Below are positions 50,782 through 59,158 of a stretch of 64,000 bases of DNA, piece after piece. The stretch spans positions 186,001-250,000 of the forward strand of contig NZ_JACHBZ010000006.1 of assembly GCF_014200575.1 (NCBI RefSeq), read 5' to 3'. Source of the DNA: Mucilaginibacter saanensis. Lineage in GTDB: Bacteria; Bacteroidota; Bacteroidia; Sphingobacteriales; Sphingobacteriaceae. Both the position numbers and the translations under genes were made by a program. Position 1 is the stretch's first letter. The number at the start of each line of letters is the position of its first letter. Below the pieces are notes generated by a model. The model had not been told where the DNA came from. It did not search any database and saw only the letters and a program-made list of their open reading frames with translations.

Positions 50782-51549
50782 ATGTCACAAACTATAAAAA
50801 AAGATAAACTCGAAGTATACGTATTTGAAACCCGGGCTGCCTTGGGTAAAAAGGCCGCCGAAATGGCAAGCGATAAGATAAGGCAATTGCTGGCTGTAAA
50901 GCCTGTTATCAATATCGTTTTTGCCGCAGCCCCATCACAGAATGAATTTTTAGATGCATTGGCCACAGATGACAGTATTGAATGGAACAGGATAAACGCG
51001 TTCCACATGGATGAATACCTGGGGTTGCCGGTTGGCGCGCCGGAGTTATTCAGTAGTTTTTTAAAAGGTAAACTGTTTGATAAAGTGCCGTTTGCAAGTG
51101 TAAATTGCATTAACGGAACTGACCCCGACTTTAATGCCGAATGTGAACGCTATGCTCAATTACTGAAAGATAATCCGGTAGATATTGTATGTATGGGGAT
51201 AGGGGAGAACGCCCACATCGCTTTTAACGATCCGCATGTGGCCAACTTTAACGATCTCAAGCTGGTTAAAGTGGTACAGTTGGATCAGCCTTGCCGGCAG
51301 CAGCAGGTTAACGATGGCTGTTTTGCCACTTTAAATGATGTGCCCCAATACGCCCTTACCCTAACTGTGCCTGCATTGATGAGCGCTGGTTATATATTTT
51401 GCATGGTACCGGGCATCAATAAAGCCACAGCTATACTGCACACCTTAAGTGATGCAGTATCTGAGCTATATCCGTCCACCATACTCAAAAGGCATAATAA
51501 TGCGGTGCTTTTTGTAGATGAGGATAGCTACAGTAAAATAACCAGGTAA
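50782..51549 (+). CDS. nagB: Glucosamine-6-phosphate deaminase
   Basis: This 255-residue isomerase/deaminase converts GlcN-6-P to fructose-6-P and ammonia. The catalytic block AFHMDEYLGLP holds the conserved Asp. The second block is MGIGENAHIAFNDPH; the E. coli enzyme has GNDGHIAFNEP there, so the place of its Asp141 is Asn and that of Glu148 is Asp, while the ring-opening His is kept. This loop is typical of the shorter NagB-like subgroup. It ends in a strong terminator, closing the nagPAB operon. The family could include another sugar-phosphate isomerase, but context makes nagB likely. Confidence 0.9.
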   Translation: MSQTIKKDKLEVYVFETRAALGKKAAEMASDKIRQLLAVKPVINIVFAAAPSQNEFLDALATDDSIEWNRINAFHMDEYLGLPVGAPELFSSFLKGKLFDKVPFASVNCINGTDPDFNAECERYAQLLKDNPVDIVCMGIGENAHIAFNDPHVANFNDLKLVKVVQLDQPCRQQQVNDGCFATLNDVPQYALTLTVPALMSAGYIFCMVPGINKATAILHTLSDAVSELYPSTILKRHNNAVLFVDEDSYSKITR

Positions 51550-51576
51550 CCGAAAATATTTTCCTTTAAATAAGCA

Positions 51577-51607
51577 AGCGGGATGAAAAATCATCCCGCT
51601 TTTTTTG
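51577..51607 (+). terminator. Terminator of the nagPAB operon
   Basis: A perfect 10-bp stem agcgggatga/tcatcccgct (51577-51586 with 51591-51600) with a 4-nt loop and seven T's following. It lies 27 bp after the nagB stop. Confidence 0.93.
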
Positions 51608-51686
51608 TGCCTTTTCCCGGGCATAAAAAATGTTCAACGGCACACTTAATATAAACCCTGAATAAACCTGATGTAATAATTTAATA

Positions 51687-51702
51687 ACGTGTACGTGAAC
51701 GA
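51687..51702. promoter_or_regulatory. Weak upstream LacI-type operator
   Basis: ACGTGTACGTGAACGA matches the 16-bp operator of nagP at 13 positions, with one intact half (CGTGTAC). It lies about 180 bp, centre to centre, upstream of the main susC operator, a distance that could allow looping. The surrounding gap 51550-52128 holds no gene. Confidence 0.5.
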
Positions 51703-51832
51703 AAGTGAGTTGGATTTACTGCTACAAACAGATTATTGTATTGTGTGACATCCATAAAGCGATAAAATACCTCCCTTAACACGCTGCAATAAGCGGTTAA
51801 ATTCTGAAAAGTAAGAAATAACCTCAAATAAA

Positions 51833-51863
51833 TTTGGATAAATGATTTAACTATCTATATTTG
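51833..51863 (+). promoter_or_regulatory. Promoter of the GlcNAc susC operon
   Basis: -33 box TTTG (51833-51836), exactly 19-bp spacer, -7 box TAtaTTTG (51856-51863). Both boxes match the Bacteroidota consensus perfectly. The operator at 51861-51888 covers the end of the -7 box and the start site. The 5' leader to the start at 52129 is about 260 nt. Confidence 0.82.
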
Positions 51864-51888
51864 TTATCGTGTACGTACACGATAACAA
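51861..51888. promoter_or_regulatory. Main LacI-type operator of the susC operon (28-bp perfect palindrome)
   Basis: Each 14-bp arm is ttgttatcgtgtac or its exact complement, centred at 51874/51875. The inner 16 bp equal the nagP operator. It is the longest perfect palindrome in the regulon and overlaps the promoter start site. Confidence 0.87.
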
Positions 51889-51903
51889 AGTTAACGTACA
51901 CGA
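51888..51903. promoter_or_regulatory. Adjacent LacI-type half-operator
   Basis: The right half GTACACGA (51896-51903) is intact; the left half (51888-51895) matches at only 4 of 8 positions. Its centre is 21 bp from that of the main operator, two helical turns, so a second dimer could bind on the same face. Confidence 0.5.
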
Positions 51904-52128
51904 ATCGATAAAATTGGCCTTGTGCACTCCGGAGGAAAGGGTTTTTAAATAGCCGGATGTTTAAAAAAGGGTGGGCTGCAGGCAGCATCTGAATAGAATT
52001 TTTAGGGTACCAGTACCATATCAATAAAAAGAACCGGCAGGGGAAGGCGCTATAGCCTGCAGGTTCATCTGTCCATTAATAACTATTGTATAACTCATTA
52101 TTCAACAACTTATTTAAAAATTCAGATT

Positions 52129-55100
52129 ATGATTAAACAACGACCTCCAGGTGCATTTTCATTAATGAAAGAAAGCGGGGTGCGCTATCCCATAGCGTCC
52201 ACGACAAATAGTCGTGGTTTTTTACAAAGCAGCTCCGCTTGTTGGAGCATGGCAAAAGTTTTTATGTTGTCTGTGATATTGCTGTTTGCGGCGATAACAG
52301 TACAGGCGCAGAAAAAAACAGTGACCGGTAAAATAACAGATAATGTAACCAACGAACCGGTTTCCGGTGCTTCGGTAAAAGTGAAGAATACCCGAGCAGG
52401 TGTTATTACCGACGAGCAGGGGATATTCAAGATTGATCTCGCCGATGGTTCAATATTGGAGATCACCAGTATTGGCTATAAATCGGCAGAGCTGCGTGCC
52501 AATTTCGGTCAGCAGATGCAAATCAAACTATCATCGGTAAATAGGACCCTTACCGAAGTGGTGGTGGTAGGTTACGGTACGGCCAAACGCTCAGACGTAA
52601 CGGGTTCCGTGTCGTCGCTCCCTAAAGAAAGGTTGTCGCAATTACCCGTTGGGGATGTTTTGCAGGCCATGCAGGGCGCTATTGCAGGCGTAAATATATC
52701 TTCTGGTTCTGCCGTTCCCGGTCAATCTCCTTCGGTGCTGGTGCGTGGCGTTAATACCATTAACGGGCAAACCTCACCTTTGATCGTAATTGACGGTATC
52801 CCTTTTGAAAATGCATCCTTAAGTGATATCAGCACAGCCGATGTTGCATCGGTAGATGTTTTAAAGGATGTATCTGCTACGGCCATATATGGTACAAGGG
52901 GCGCCAACGGTGTTATATTGGTTACTACTAAACGAGGTAAAACAGGCAAGGCTGCTATCAGTTTTAATACTTACGCTGGTTATGAAAATTTTGCTCATAC
53001 CTTACAGCCCATGGGCCCGGCAGAATATGTACAAAAGTATGCTGATTGGAAACAGCAGGCGGGCGTTACCAATGATTTTGTTGTGCCAAACTTATATGAG
53101 CAGCAGAATTATAAGGCAGGTATAACTACCGACTGGCTGAAGGAAATACAGCAGCAGGGCTTTATACAGGATCATACTTTAAGCGTATCCGGCGGTAATG
53201 AGGATGTGAAATACTATATATCCGGCGATTATTTTAGCCAGAAGGGGGTAATACAAGGGTTTCAAAACAAACGTGCCAGTATCCGTTCAAATATCGATGC
53301 CAAAATAACCAATTACTTAAGCACAGGTTTAAATTTAAACCTAGTGAGCAACAACTCAGACGGTGGCAGGGCAAACCTAAACCAGGCATCACAGGTGAGC
53401 CCTTACGGTCGTTTTAAAAATCCCAATGGTACTTATGCTATTTTCCCGATGGAAGGCGAGGAAGCTATTCAGAGCCCGATGTTGGGACTGCTCAATACCC
53501 GGAACGACAGGCGGCAGAATGTTATAGCCAATGTATATGCAGAATTGCGCCCTTTTGAAGGTTTTAAATATCGCGTTAATGCCGGGTATACCTATACTCC
53601 AACCCTTTTCCAAAATTACCAGGGCCGCCTTGCCGGCGATATTGCCGGTGGAACAGCCGAGGTGGATAACAGCGAGAGGAAAAGATGGATAGTGGAGAAT
53701 ATTTTATCCTACGAAAAAAACTGGGACAAGAGCCACCTGGATTTTACAGGTTTATACAGCGCCCAGGAAAATAAATATTATTCCTCCACGGTAAACGCAT
53801 CCGGTTTCATTAATGATGCTTTACAGTTTAATAACCTGCAAGGTGCAAATACGGTATCGGCGTCATCAGAAGCCATCACTACACAAATGGTATCGCAAAT
53901 GCTGCGTGTTAATTATAATTATGATAGCCGCTACCTGCTTACCGCTACCGCCAGGCGCGACGGTTATTCGGCATTTGGGTCAAACACCAGCAAATACGGC
54001 CTGTTTCCGTCTGTGGCGTTGGCCTGGAATATCAGCAAAGAAAGCTTTATGAAAAACGTAAGCTTTGTTGATAACCTGAAGCTACGCGGCTCCTACGGCC
54101 TGTCGGGCAACCAGTCGGCAGTCGATCCTACATCTACTATCTCCACTTTTACAACAATCTCAATTCCGTCAAACGGTCATCCTACAACAGGTGTAATTGC
54201 CGATGTATTGGGCAATAAAAATTTAAAATGGGAAAGCACCTACGGCAGCAATATCGGCGTTGATTTTGCAGTCCTGAACAACAGGGTAACCGGTACCATC
54301 GAAACCTATAACACCCATACTAAAGACCTCGTGTTATACCGTGCCCTGCCTTCGGCCACAGGTTATTCGCAGGTGGTTACCAATATTGGTAAAGTTGCAA
54401 ACAAAGGTTTAGAGGTATCTCTGAGAACACAGAATATAGTGGGCGACAATTTTAAATGGGAAACCAACCTGAATTACTCAACCAATAGCAACAAGATAGT
54501 CGACCTCTATGGCGATAAAAAAGACGATAAAGGTAACCGGTTCTTCATTGGCCATCCTGTTAATGTGATTTATGATTATGAATTACAGGGAATATGGCAG
54601 GTTGGCGAAAATCCGGCAAATCACGATCCTGGCGCCACACCGGGCGATCTGAAATTTGCCGACCTTGACCACAGCGGTAATATTACATCAGACGGTAAGG
54701 ATCAAACCATTTTAGGTCAATCTATTCCTAAGTGGACGGGGGGTATCACCAACACATTCCATTATAAAAACTTCCATCTCAACGTATTTATACAAACGGT
54801 ACAGGGTGTTACAAAAGACAACCAGGCTATTGATTTTGTAGATATGGGCGGCAGGCAGAATTTGCCAGCCGGCATAGGTTACTGGACTGAAGCTAATAAA
54901 AGCAATACCCGGCCCAAACTAACCTATGTAAACTACCTTAATTACGGCTATCCGCAGGATGCAAGCTATACCAGGATAAAAGATGTGACTTTAAGTTATA
55001 CCATGCCTAAAGGCTTGCTGGATAAGCTGAAACTTGGTGGCCTTACCATTTACGTGAGCGGCCGTAACCTGGCCACTTTTACCAAATGGAAAGGCTGGGA

Positions 55101-55194
55101 TCCTGAAGTGAGCTACGCTAACGCAGGCGACACTGGAAACGATTACCCACTGGTACGCTCATTTATTTTAGGTGCAAACATCACACTCCGTTAA
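52129..55194 (+). CDS. susC: SusC/RagA TonB-dependent transporter, GlcNAc-oligosaccharide locus
   Basis: This 1021-residue outer-membrane porter has a hydrophobic signal at about 43-60 (VFMLSVILLFAAITVQAQ), behind a long leader; the inner ATG at 52249 would give a normal signal peptide. A carboxypeptidase-regulatory-like domain spans about 65-140 (VTGKITDNVTNEPVSGASVK), the TonB-box-like EVVVVGYGTAKRSD follows, then the plug (PLIVIDGIPFENASLSDIST, ATAIYGTRGANGVILVTTKR) and the barrel. It has no STN domain, in line with control by LacI rather than by sigma/FecR. SusD follows after 10 bp. The substrate is probably a chitin- or N-glycan-derived oligosaccharide. Confidence 0.94.
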   Translation: MIKQRPPGAFSLMKESGVRYPIASTTNSRGFLQSSSACWSMAKVFMLSVILLFAAITVQAQKKTVTGKITDNVTNEPVSGASVKVKNTRAGVITDEQGIFKIDLADGSILEITSIGYKSAELRANFGQQMQIKLSSVNRTLTEVVVVGYGTAKRSDVTGSVSSLPKERLSQLPVGDVLQAMQGAIAGVNISSGSAVPGQSPSVLVRGVNTINGQTSPLIVIDGIPFENASLSDISTADVASVDVLKDVSATAIYGTRGANGVILVTTKRGKTGKAAISFNTYAGYENFAHTLQPMGPAEYVQKYADWKQQAGVTNDFVVPNLYEQQNYKAGITTDWLKEIQQQGFIQDHTLSVSGGNEDVKYYISGDYFSQKGVIQGFQNKRASIRSNIDAKITNYLSTGLNLNLVSNNSDGGRANLNQASQVSPYGRFKNPNGTYAIFPMEGEEAIQSPMLGLLNTRNDRRQNVIANVYAELRPFEGFKYRVNAGYTYTPTLFQNYQGRLAGDIAGGTAEVDNSERKRWIVENILSYEKNWDKSHLDFTGLYSAQENKYYSSTVNASGFINDALQFNNLQGANTVSASSEAITTQMVSQMLRVNYNYDSRYLLTATARRDGYSAFGSNTSKYGLFPSVALAWNISKESFMKNVSFVDNLKLRGSYGLSGNQSAVDPTSTISTFTTISIPSNGHPTTGVIADVLGNKNLKWESTYGSNIGVDFAVLNNRVTGTIETYNTHTKDLVLYRALPSATGYSQVVTNIGKVANKGLEVSLRTQNIVGDNFKWETNLNYSTNSNKIVDLYGDKKDDKGNRFFIGHPVNVIYDYELQGIWQVGENPANHDPGATPGDLKFADLDHSGNITSDGKDQTILGQSIPKWTGGITNTFHYKNFHLNVFIQTVQGVTKDNQAIDFVDMGGRQNLPAGIGYWTEANKSNTRPKLTYVNYLNYGYPQDASYTRIKDVTLSYTMPKGLLDKLKLGGLTIYVSGRNLATFTKWKGWDPEVSYANAGDTGNDYPLVRSFILGANITLR

Positions 55195-55204
55195 TTAAAC
55201 TCAA

Positions 55205-56836
55205 ATGAAGAATTATAGCATATTAATAGCCGTTTTAGCATCTGTAAGCATGCTCACGGCGTGTAAGAAAGACTTTTTGAACGAGAAGGTGTACTCAAAA
55301 TTTACCCCGGAGGCCCTTACCGATTCACTGGCATTTGAAGCAGGCATTGTTGGGCTGCAAAGTCAGTACTCATTGTGGAACACCATGAACGAGGATAATA
55401 ATGGCAACCAGGGTTTTTTATGTGTTTGGCAAATGGGAACCGATGTGGCCTATAACAAAGCCCCGGATGATCTTGACCCGGTATCAATACCCTACACCAA
55501 CTACGAAAAATTAAACTCTGCCAATGGCGCTTCTGCTTTCGTTTGGCGCTGGGCTTACAATATCATCAACAATGCCAATGTAGTAATAGCCAATATTGAC
55601 AACCCATCCGTGCCGGTAGGCACCGGTTTCAGGAGTAAAATAAAAGCGCAAAGCATGTTTTACCGTGCATTGGCCTATAATTATTTGGCCACGCTGTATG
55701 GCGGCGTTCCATTAATTATAAAGCCGTTAACCGCCCCTAAAACAGATTTTGTGCGTGCGCAGGTAAAGGATATTAACGACCTTATTGTATCCGATTTGAA
55801 TTTTGCCAAGATAAATGCGCCGTCTATCGATCAATTGACCGCTCAATCGCTGCCTAATAAATCCATGGCATCGCAGTTATTGGCCGAGGCCTATTTGCGC
55901 ATTGGCGGTAAAAATGCCGAGGCGGAGGCAGAATGTAACACCATTATCAATAGCGGCAGTTTTAGCCTGATAAACGCCCGTTATGGTGTTAAGGCCTCAC
56001 AGCCCGGTGATCCGTTTGCAGATATGTTCATCTACGGAAATCAGCGCAGGAGCCAGGGTAATACCGAAGCCATTTGGGTGGAGGAAACAGAAAATCCGGC
56101 ATCTGTACCAAATGGTGCAGGGCCCGATCTGCAATCAAAATTTCCGGGTTACAGGTTTTTGGGGTCACAGCATCGCAGGGTTTGGGGTAGCAGGTATTAT
56201 AATACGCCAGGTATGCTTTTGTGCGATTCGCTGGGTGGCAGGGGCATCAGCCGTATGGCTTTAACGTATTATGTTTTAAACCTTTATGGCGCTAACGATA
56301 TGCGAAACTCCAAATACAATATCCGCCGCAAATACTATTATAACGATCCTTCATCTGCTAACTATGGCAAACTGGTAACCGGGCCGGGTATTGATACCAA
56401 CCGTAACATCGTACCCAAAACCAATAAATGGGATCAGTTTGATCCTAATGATACGTTTGGCAGCAGCATGATAAAGGATTTCATTATCATGCGTTTAGGC
56501 GAAACCTACTTGCTCAAAGCGGAGGCGCAGTTTAAACAAGGCAACAATGCCGGAGCAGCCGAAAGTATCAACGTATTAAGAACAAGGGCGCATGCAGCCA
56601 CCGTAAATAGCGCTATGATAAACCTCGATTTTATACTGGATGAGCGGGTACGTGAACTGGTAGCTGAAGAAAACCGCCGCATGACCTTGATGCGTACCGG
56701 CACCTTGCTGGAACGAGTGCAGGGCAGGGGACAAAAAATTACCGGTATAACATCGCATAACTTGTTGTTGCCTATTCCGCAAACAGAAATTGATTTAAAT
56801 AAAGATGCTAAATTAGAGCAAAACCCAGGCTATTGA
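55205..56836 (+). CDS. susD: SusD/RagB lipoprotein, GlcNAc-oligosaccharide locus
   Basis: This 543-residue partner of the preceding SusC has its lipobox Cys in SVSMLTACKKDFLNEK. SusD blocks are AQSMFYRALAYNYLATLYGG, SMASQLLAEAYLRIGGKNAE, FIIMRLGETYLLKAEAQFKQ, NVLRTRAH, LDERVRELVAEENRRMTLMR and the end LLPIPQTEIDLN. It should bind the oligosaccharide at the surface before uptake. The next gene, 122 bp later, has its own operator. Confidence 0.93.
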   Translation: MKNYSILIAVLASVSMLTACKKDFLNEKVYSKFTPEALTDSLAFEAGIVGLQSQYSLWNTMNEDNNGNQGFLCVWQMGTDVAYNKAPDDLDPVSIPYTNYEKLNSANGASAFVWRWAYNIINNANVVIANIDNPSVPVGTGFRSKIKAQSMFYRALAYNYLATLYGGVPLIIKPLTAPKTDFVRAQVKDINDLIVSDLNFAKINAPSIDQLTAQSLPNKSMASQLLAEAYLRIGGKNAEAEAECNTIINSGSFSLINARYGVKASQPGDPFADMFIYGNQRRSQGNTEAIWVEETENPASVPNGAGPDLQSKFPGYRFLGSQHRRVWGSRYYNTPGMLLCDSLGGRGISRMALTYYVLNLYGANDMRNSKYNIRRKYYYNDPSSANYGKLVTGPGIDTNRNIVPKTNKWDQFDPNDTFGSSMIKDFIIMRLGETYLLKAEAQFKQGNNAGAAESINVLRTRAHAATVNSAMINLDFILDERVRELVAEENRRMTLMRTGTLLERVQGRGQKITGITSHNLLLPIPQTEIDLNKDAKLEQNPGY

Positions 56837-56876
56837 TTTAATAGCCATTTATAAAATAAATGAGTATAATTGTCAT

Positions 56877-56892
56877 TCGTGTGCGTACACGG
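56877..56892. promoter_or_regulatory. LacI-type operator before the first GH20 gene
   Basis: TCGTGTGCGTACACGG matches the nagP operator at 14 of 16 positions, and near-symmetry extends to 56874-56895. A weak -7-like TATAATTG (56865-56872) lies just upstream, so an internal promoter may start here. Confidence 0.7.
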
Positions 56893-56958
56893 ATGGCAAT
56901 GTATTTCATACCTGCTATATGGCTAATTACTAATTGCAACATGTTTTAATATTTTTAT

Positions 56959-58512
56959 ATGAAAACTTATTTATACCGCGGCTTATTACTTATGCTGCTC
57001 ATTACTGCATTTAAAGTTTCCGCCTACGCTATCAATACACCCGATTCGGTGGTTGTTAAAGGCTTTCACGTAGACATGCGTATCCAGGTGATGAAAATGC
57101 CTGCTTTGAAGAAATTTGTGGAGCATTTAAGCAGCCAGGGTATTAACACCCTATTGGTGGAGTGGGAAGCCAGTTACCCTTTTCAAAACGAGCCTTTAAT
57201 CCCTAACAGGTATGCTTATACCCAGCAGGAGATCCGTGATTTTGTGAGCTATTGCAACAGTTTGCATGTTCAGGTAATTCCTTTGCAGCAAAGCTTTGGC
57301 CATGTGGAGTACATTCTCCGCAATAATAAATATGCTGCACTGCGCGAAGATCAAAAGGATTATAGCCAGGTTTGCCCAAGCGAACCCGAATTGAATAAGC
57401 AATTATTTACCCGGCTTTATACCGAACTGGCATCTACCCATACCTCGCCGTATATTCATATTGGCGGTGATGAAACCTATTTGCTTGGCCATTGCGAAAA
57501 ATGTAAAAAGCGGGCAGCTGAGATAGGCCTGTCCAAGCTCTATTTTGATCATATTAAAATGTTGTGCGATATTGTGGTAAGCCTGGGTAAAAAGCCGGTG
57601 CTATGGGCAGATATTGCCTTGAAGCACCCGGAATACATCAAGATGCTGCCCAAGGAAACTGTATTTATTGACTGGAACTACGGATGGGACCTGAGCCACT
57701 TTGGCGATCATTCAAAACTATTGGAGTCGGGCTACGAGATATGGGGATCGCCCGCCATCAGGAGCCATCCTGATACCTACGCCCTTACCGATTGGCAAAA
57801 GCATTTTAACAATATCAGGGATTTTTTACCGCAATCGCGCAAACTGGGTTACAAGGGCATCATCATGACCTCATGGTCTACATCCGGTGTTTATTCCACC
57901 GTGTTTGAGTCTGAAGATGAACCTGTTGACTTGTATGCCATCCGCCACGTTTATCCCATGACGGGGTTTAATATGCTGGTTGATTATTACTTGAGCACCT
58001 TGAAGAACGACAAGCAACTGAGCAATGATCAATTCATAACCAACTATTGCGCCGCCCATTACGGAATGGATAAGACAAAAGCGATGCAATTGAAAAACGC
58101 TCTTTTTTGTACTCCGTACCCAATTGTTAATGATAAGGTAATGTCGGCCAAACCACTAACAGTTAGTCAGTTGCTTGATAGCGCCCAAAATGCATTGAAT
58201 ATCCTAAAAGCCATAGAACCGGTTAAAGGGCAACAGGAATTTAAACACTACCTGTTAATGGCCCGCATAAGGGTTTATTACCTTACTTTTATGAAAATAG
58301 AGTCGGAAGTTAACGCCGCTGATTTTACTAATATCCAGGTGCCGCTTTACGTTGCCCAGCTAAAAACACTACTATCCAACGAGCAAAAACTTAACGAGGA
58401 GTTTGCTGCGCTTAATGGCGATTTTCTTAACCCGGCATCAATAACCGAAGAGAACGTATTAAGGAGCCAGAAGATCCATGTTTTGTATGATCGTTTAGCC
58501 CGAATTAAATGA
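56959..58512 (+). CDS. GH20-like beta-N-acetylhexosaminidase without the usual N-terminal domain
   Basis: This 517-residue secreted protein has a signal peptide (LLLMLLITAFKVSAYA, cut near 24) followed directly by a GH20-type TIM barrel (about 33-350): KGFHVDMRIQVMKMPALKKF, VIPLQQSFGHVEYILRN, and the catalytic pair Asp171-Glu172 in YIHIGGDETYLLGHCEKC. VLWADIALKHPEYIK and IMTSWSTSGVYS follow. A helical C-terminal region completes it. The beta-sandwich domain that precedes most GH20 barrels is absent. It probably removes terminal GlcNAc or GalNAc. The CBM9-like gene overlaps its stop by 4 bp. Confidence 0.85.
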   Translation: MKTYLYRGLLLMLLITAFKVSAYAINTPDSVVVKGFHVDMRIQVMKMPALKKFVEHLSSQGINTLLVEWEASYPFQNEPLIPNRYAYTQQEIRDFVSYCNSLHVQVIPLQQSFGHVEYILRNNKYAALREDQKDYSQVCPSEPELNKQLFTRLYTELASTHTSPYIHIGGDETYLLGHCEKCKKRAAEIGLSKLYFDHIKMLCDIVVSLGKKPVLWADIALKHPEYIKMLPKETVFIDWNYGWDLSHFGDHSKLLESGYEIWGSPAIRSHPDTYALTDWQKHFNNIRDFLPQSRKLGYKGIIMTSWSTSGVYSTVFESEDEPVDLYAIRHVYPMTGFNMLVDYYLSTLKNDKQLSNDQFITNYCAAHYGMDKTKAMQLKNALFCTPYPIVNDKVMSAKPLTVSQLLDSAQNALNILKAIEPVKGQQEFKHYLLMARIRVYYLTFMKIESEVNAADFTNIQVPLYVAQLKTLLSNEQKLNEEFAALNGDFLNPASITEENVLRSQKIHVLYDRLARIK

Positions 58513-59156
58513 AGTTTTTAAATATACCGTTCGTTCTGCCAGAACATCACGCGAACGAAAAGCTACCCTTACATACTATTGATCATGAACCATGGAATCC
58601 TGCAAAAAACTCATCATGTAACGCCGCGTTTTCTATCTCGCATTTTAATGCGGGTATTCACCTTAAATTTTCAGTAACAGAGCCATTTTTGCGGGTAAGA
58701 ACCCGGCGGGTTAACGGCGAAGTACATAAAGACAACTGTGTAGAATTTTTTATAGCTTTTGGTGCCGATGGCGGTTATTATAATTTTGAGTTTAACTGTT
58801 TAGGGTCGGTAAAGGCAGCTTATGGTAAAGGCAGGCTGCACCGTAAATTTTTATCGCCGCAGCTTTTAAAGGTAGTGGAGGATAACATTTGTATTTCGAT
58901 GGATAACTTATCCGCAGAGAAAGCCATTAGGTGGGAGATCTCCATTACTTTGCCGGTATCCGTATTTAATTATCACACCGGAAATACGTTAAGCGGCCAG
59001 CACTGCCTGGTGAATTTTGCAAAGTGCGGTGATAACCTGCCCAGCCCACATTTTTTAAGCTGGGTGCCGATGCAGGGCGATAAGCCCGATTTTCACCAGC
59101 CCGCCGCTTTTGGCCGGGTAATATTTGAGCCTAACCCTGTTTTAACCCTCGCCTGA
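58509..59156 (+). CDS. CBM9-like carbohydrate-binding protein without signal peptide
   Basis: This 215-residue beta-sandwich protein resembles the carbohydrate-binding family-9-like proteins of Bacteroidota: AFSISHFNAGIHLKFSVTEP, NGEVHKDNCVEFFIAFGADG, YYNFEFNCLGSVKAAYGKGR, RWEISITLPVSVF, and LVNFAKCGDNLPSPHFLSWV. The start overlaps the stop of the preceding gene (ATGA), so the two are translationally coupled. The N-terminus MKFLNIPFVLPEHH has no signal, so it may act in the cytoplasm or reach the surface by another route. Confidence 0.72.
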   Translation: MKFLNIPFVLPEHHANEKLPLHTIDHEPWNPAKNSSCNAAFSISHFNAGIHLKFSVTEPFLRVRTRRVNGEVHKDNCVEFFIAFGADGGYYNFEFNCLGSVKAAYGKGRLHRKFLSPQLLKVVEDNICISMDNLSAEKAIRWEISITLPVSVFNYHTGNTLSGQHCLVNFAKCGDNLPSPHFLSWVPMQGDKPDFHQPAAFGRVIFEPNPVLTLA

Positions 59157-59158
59157 AT

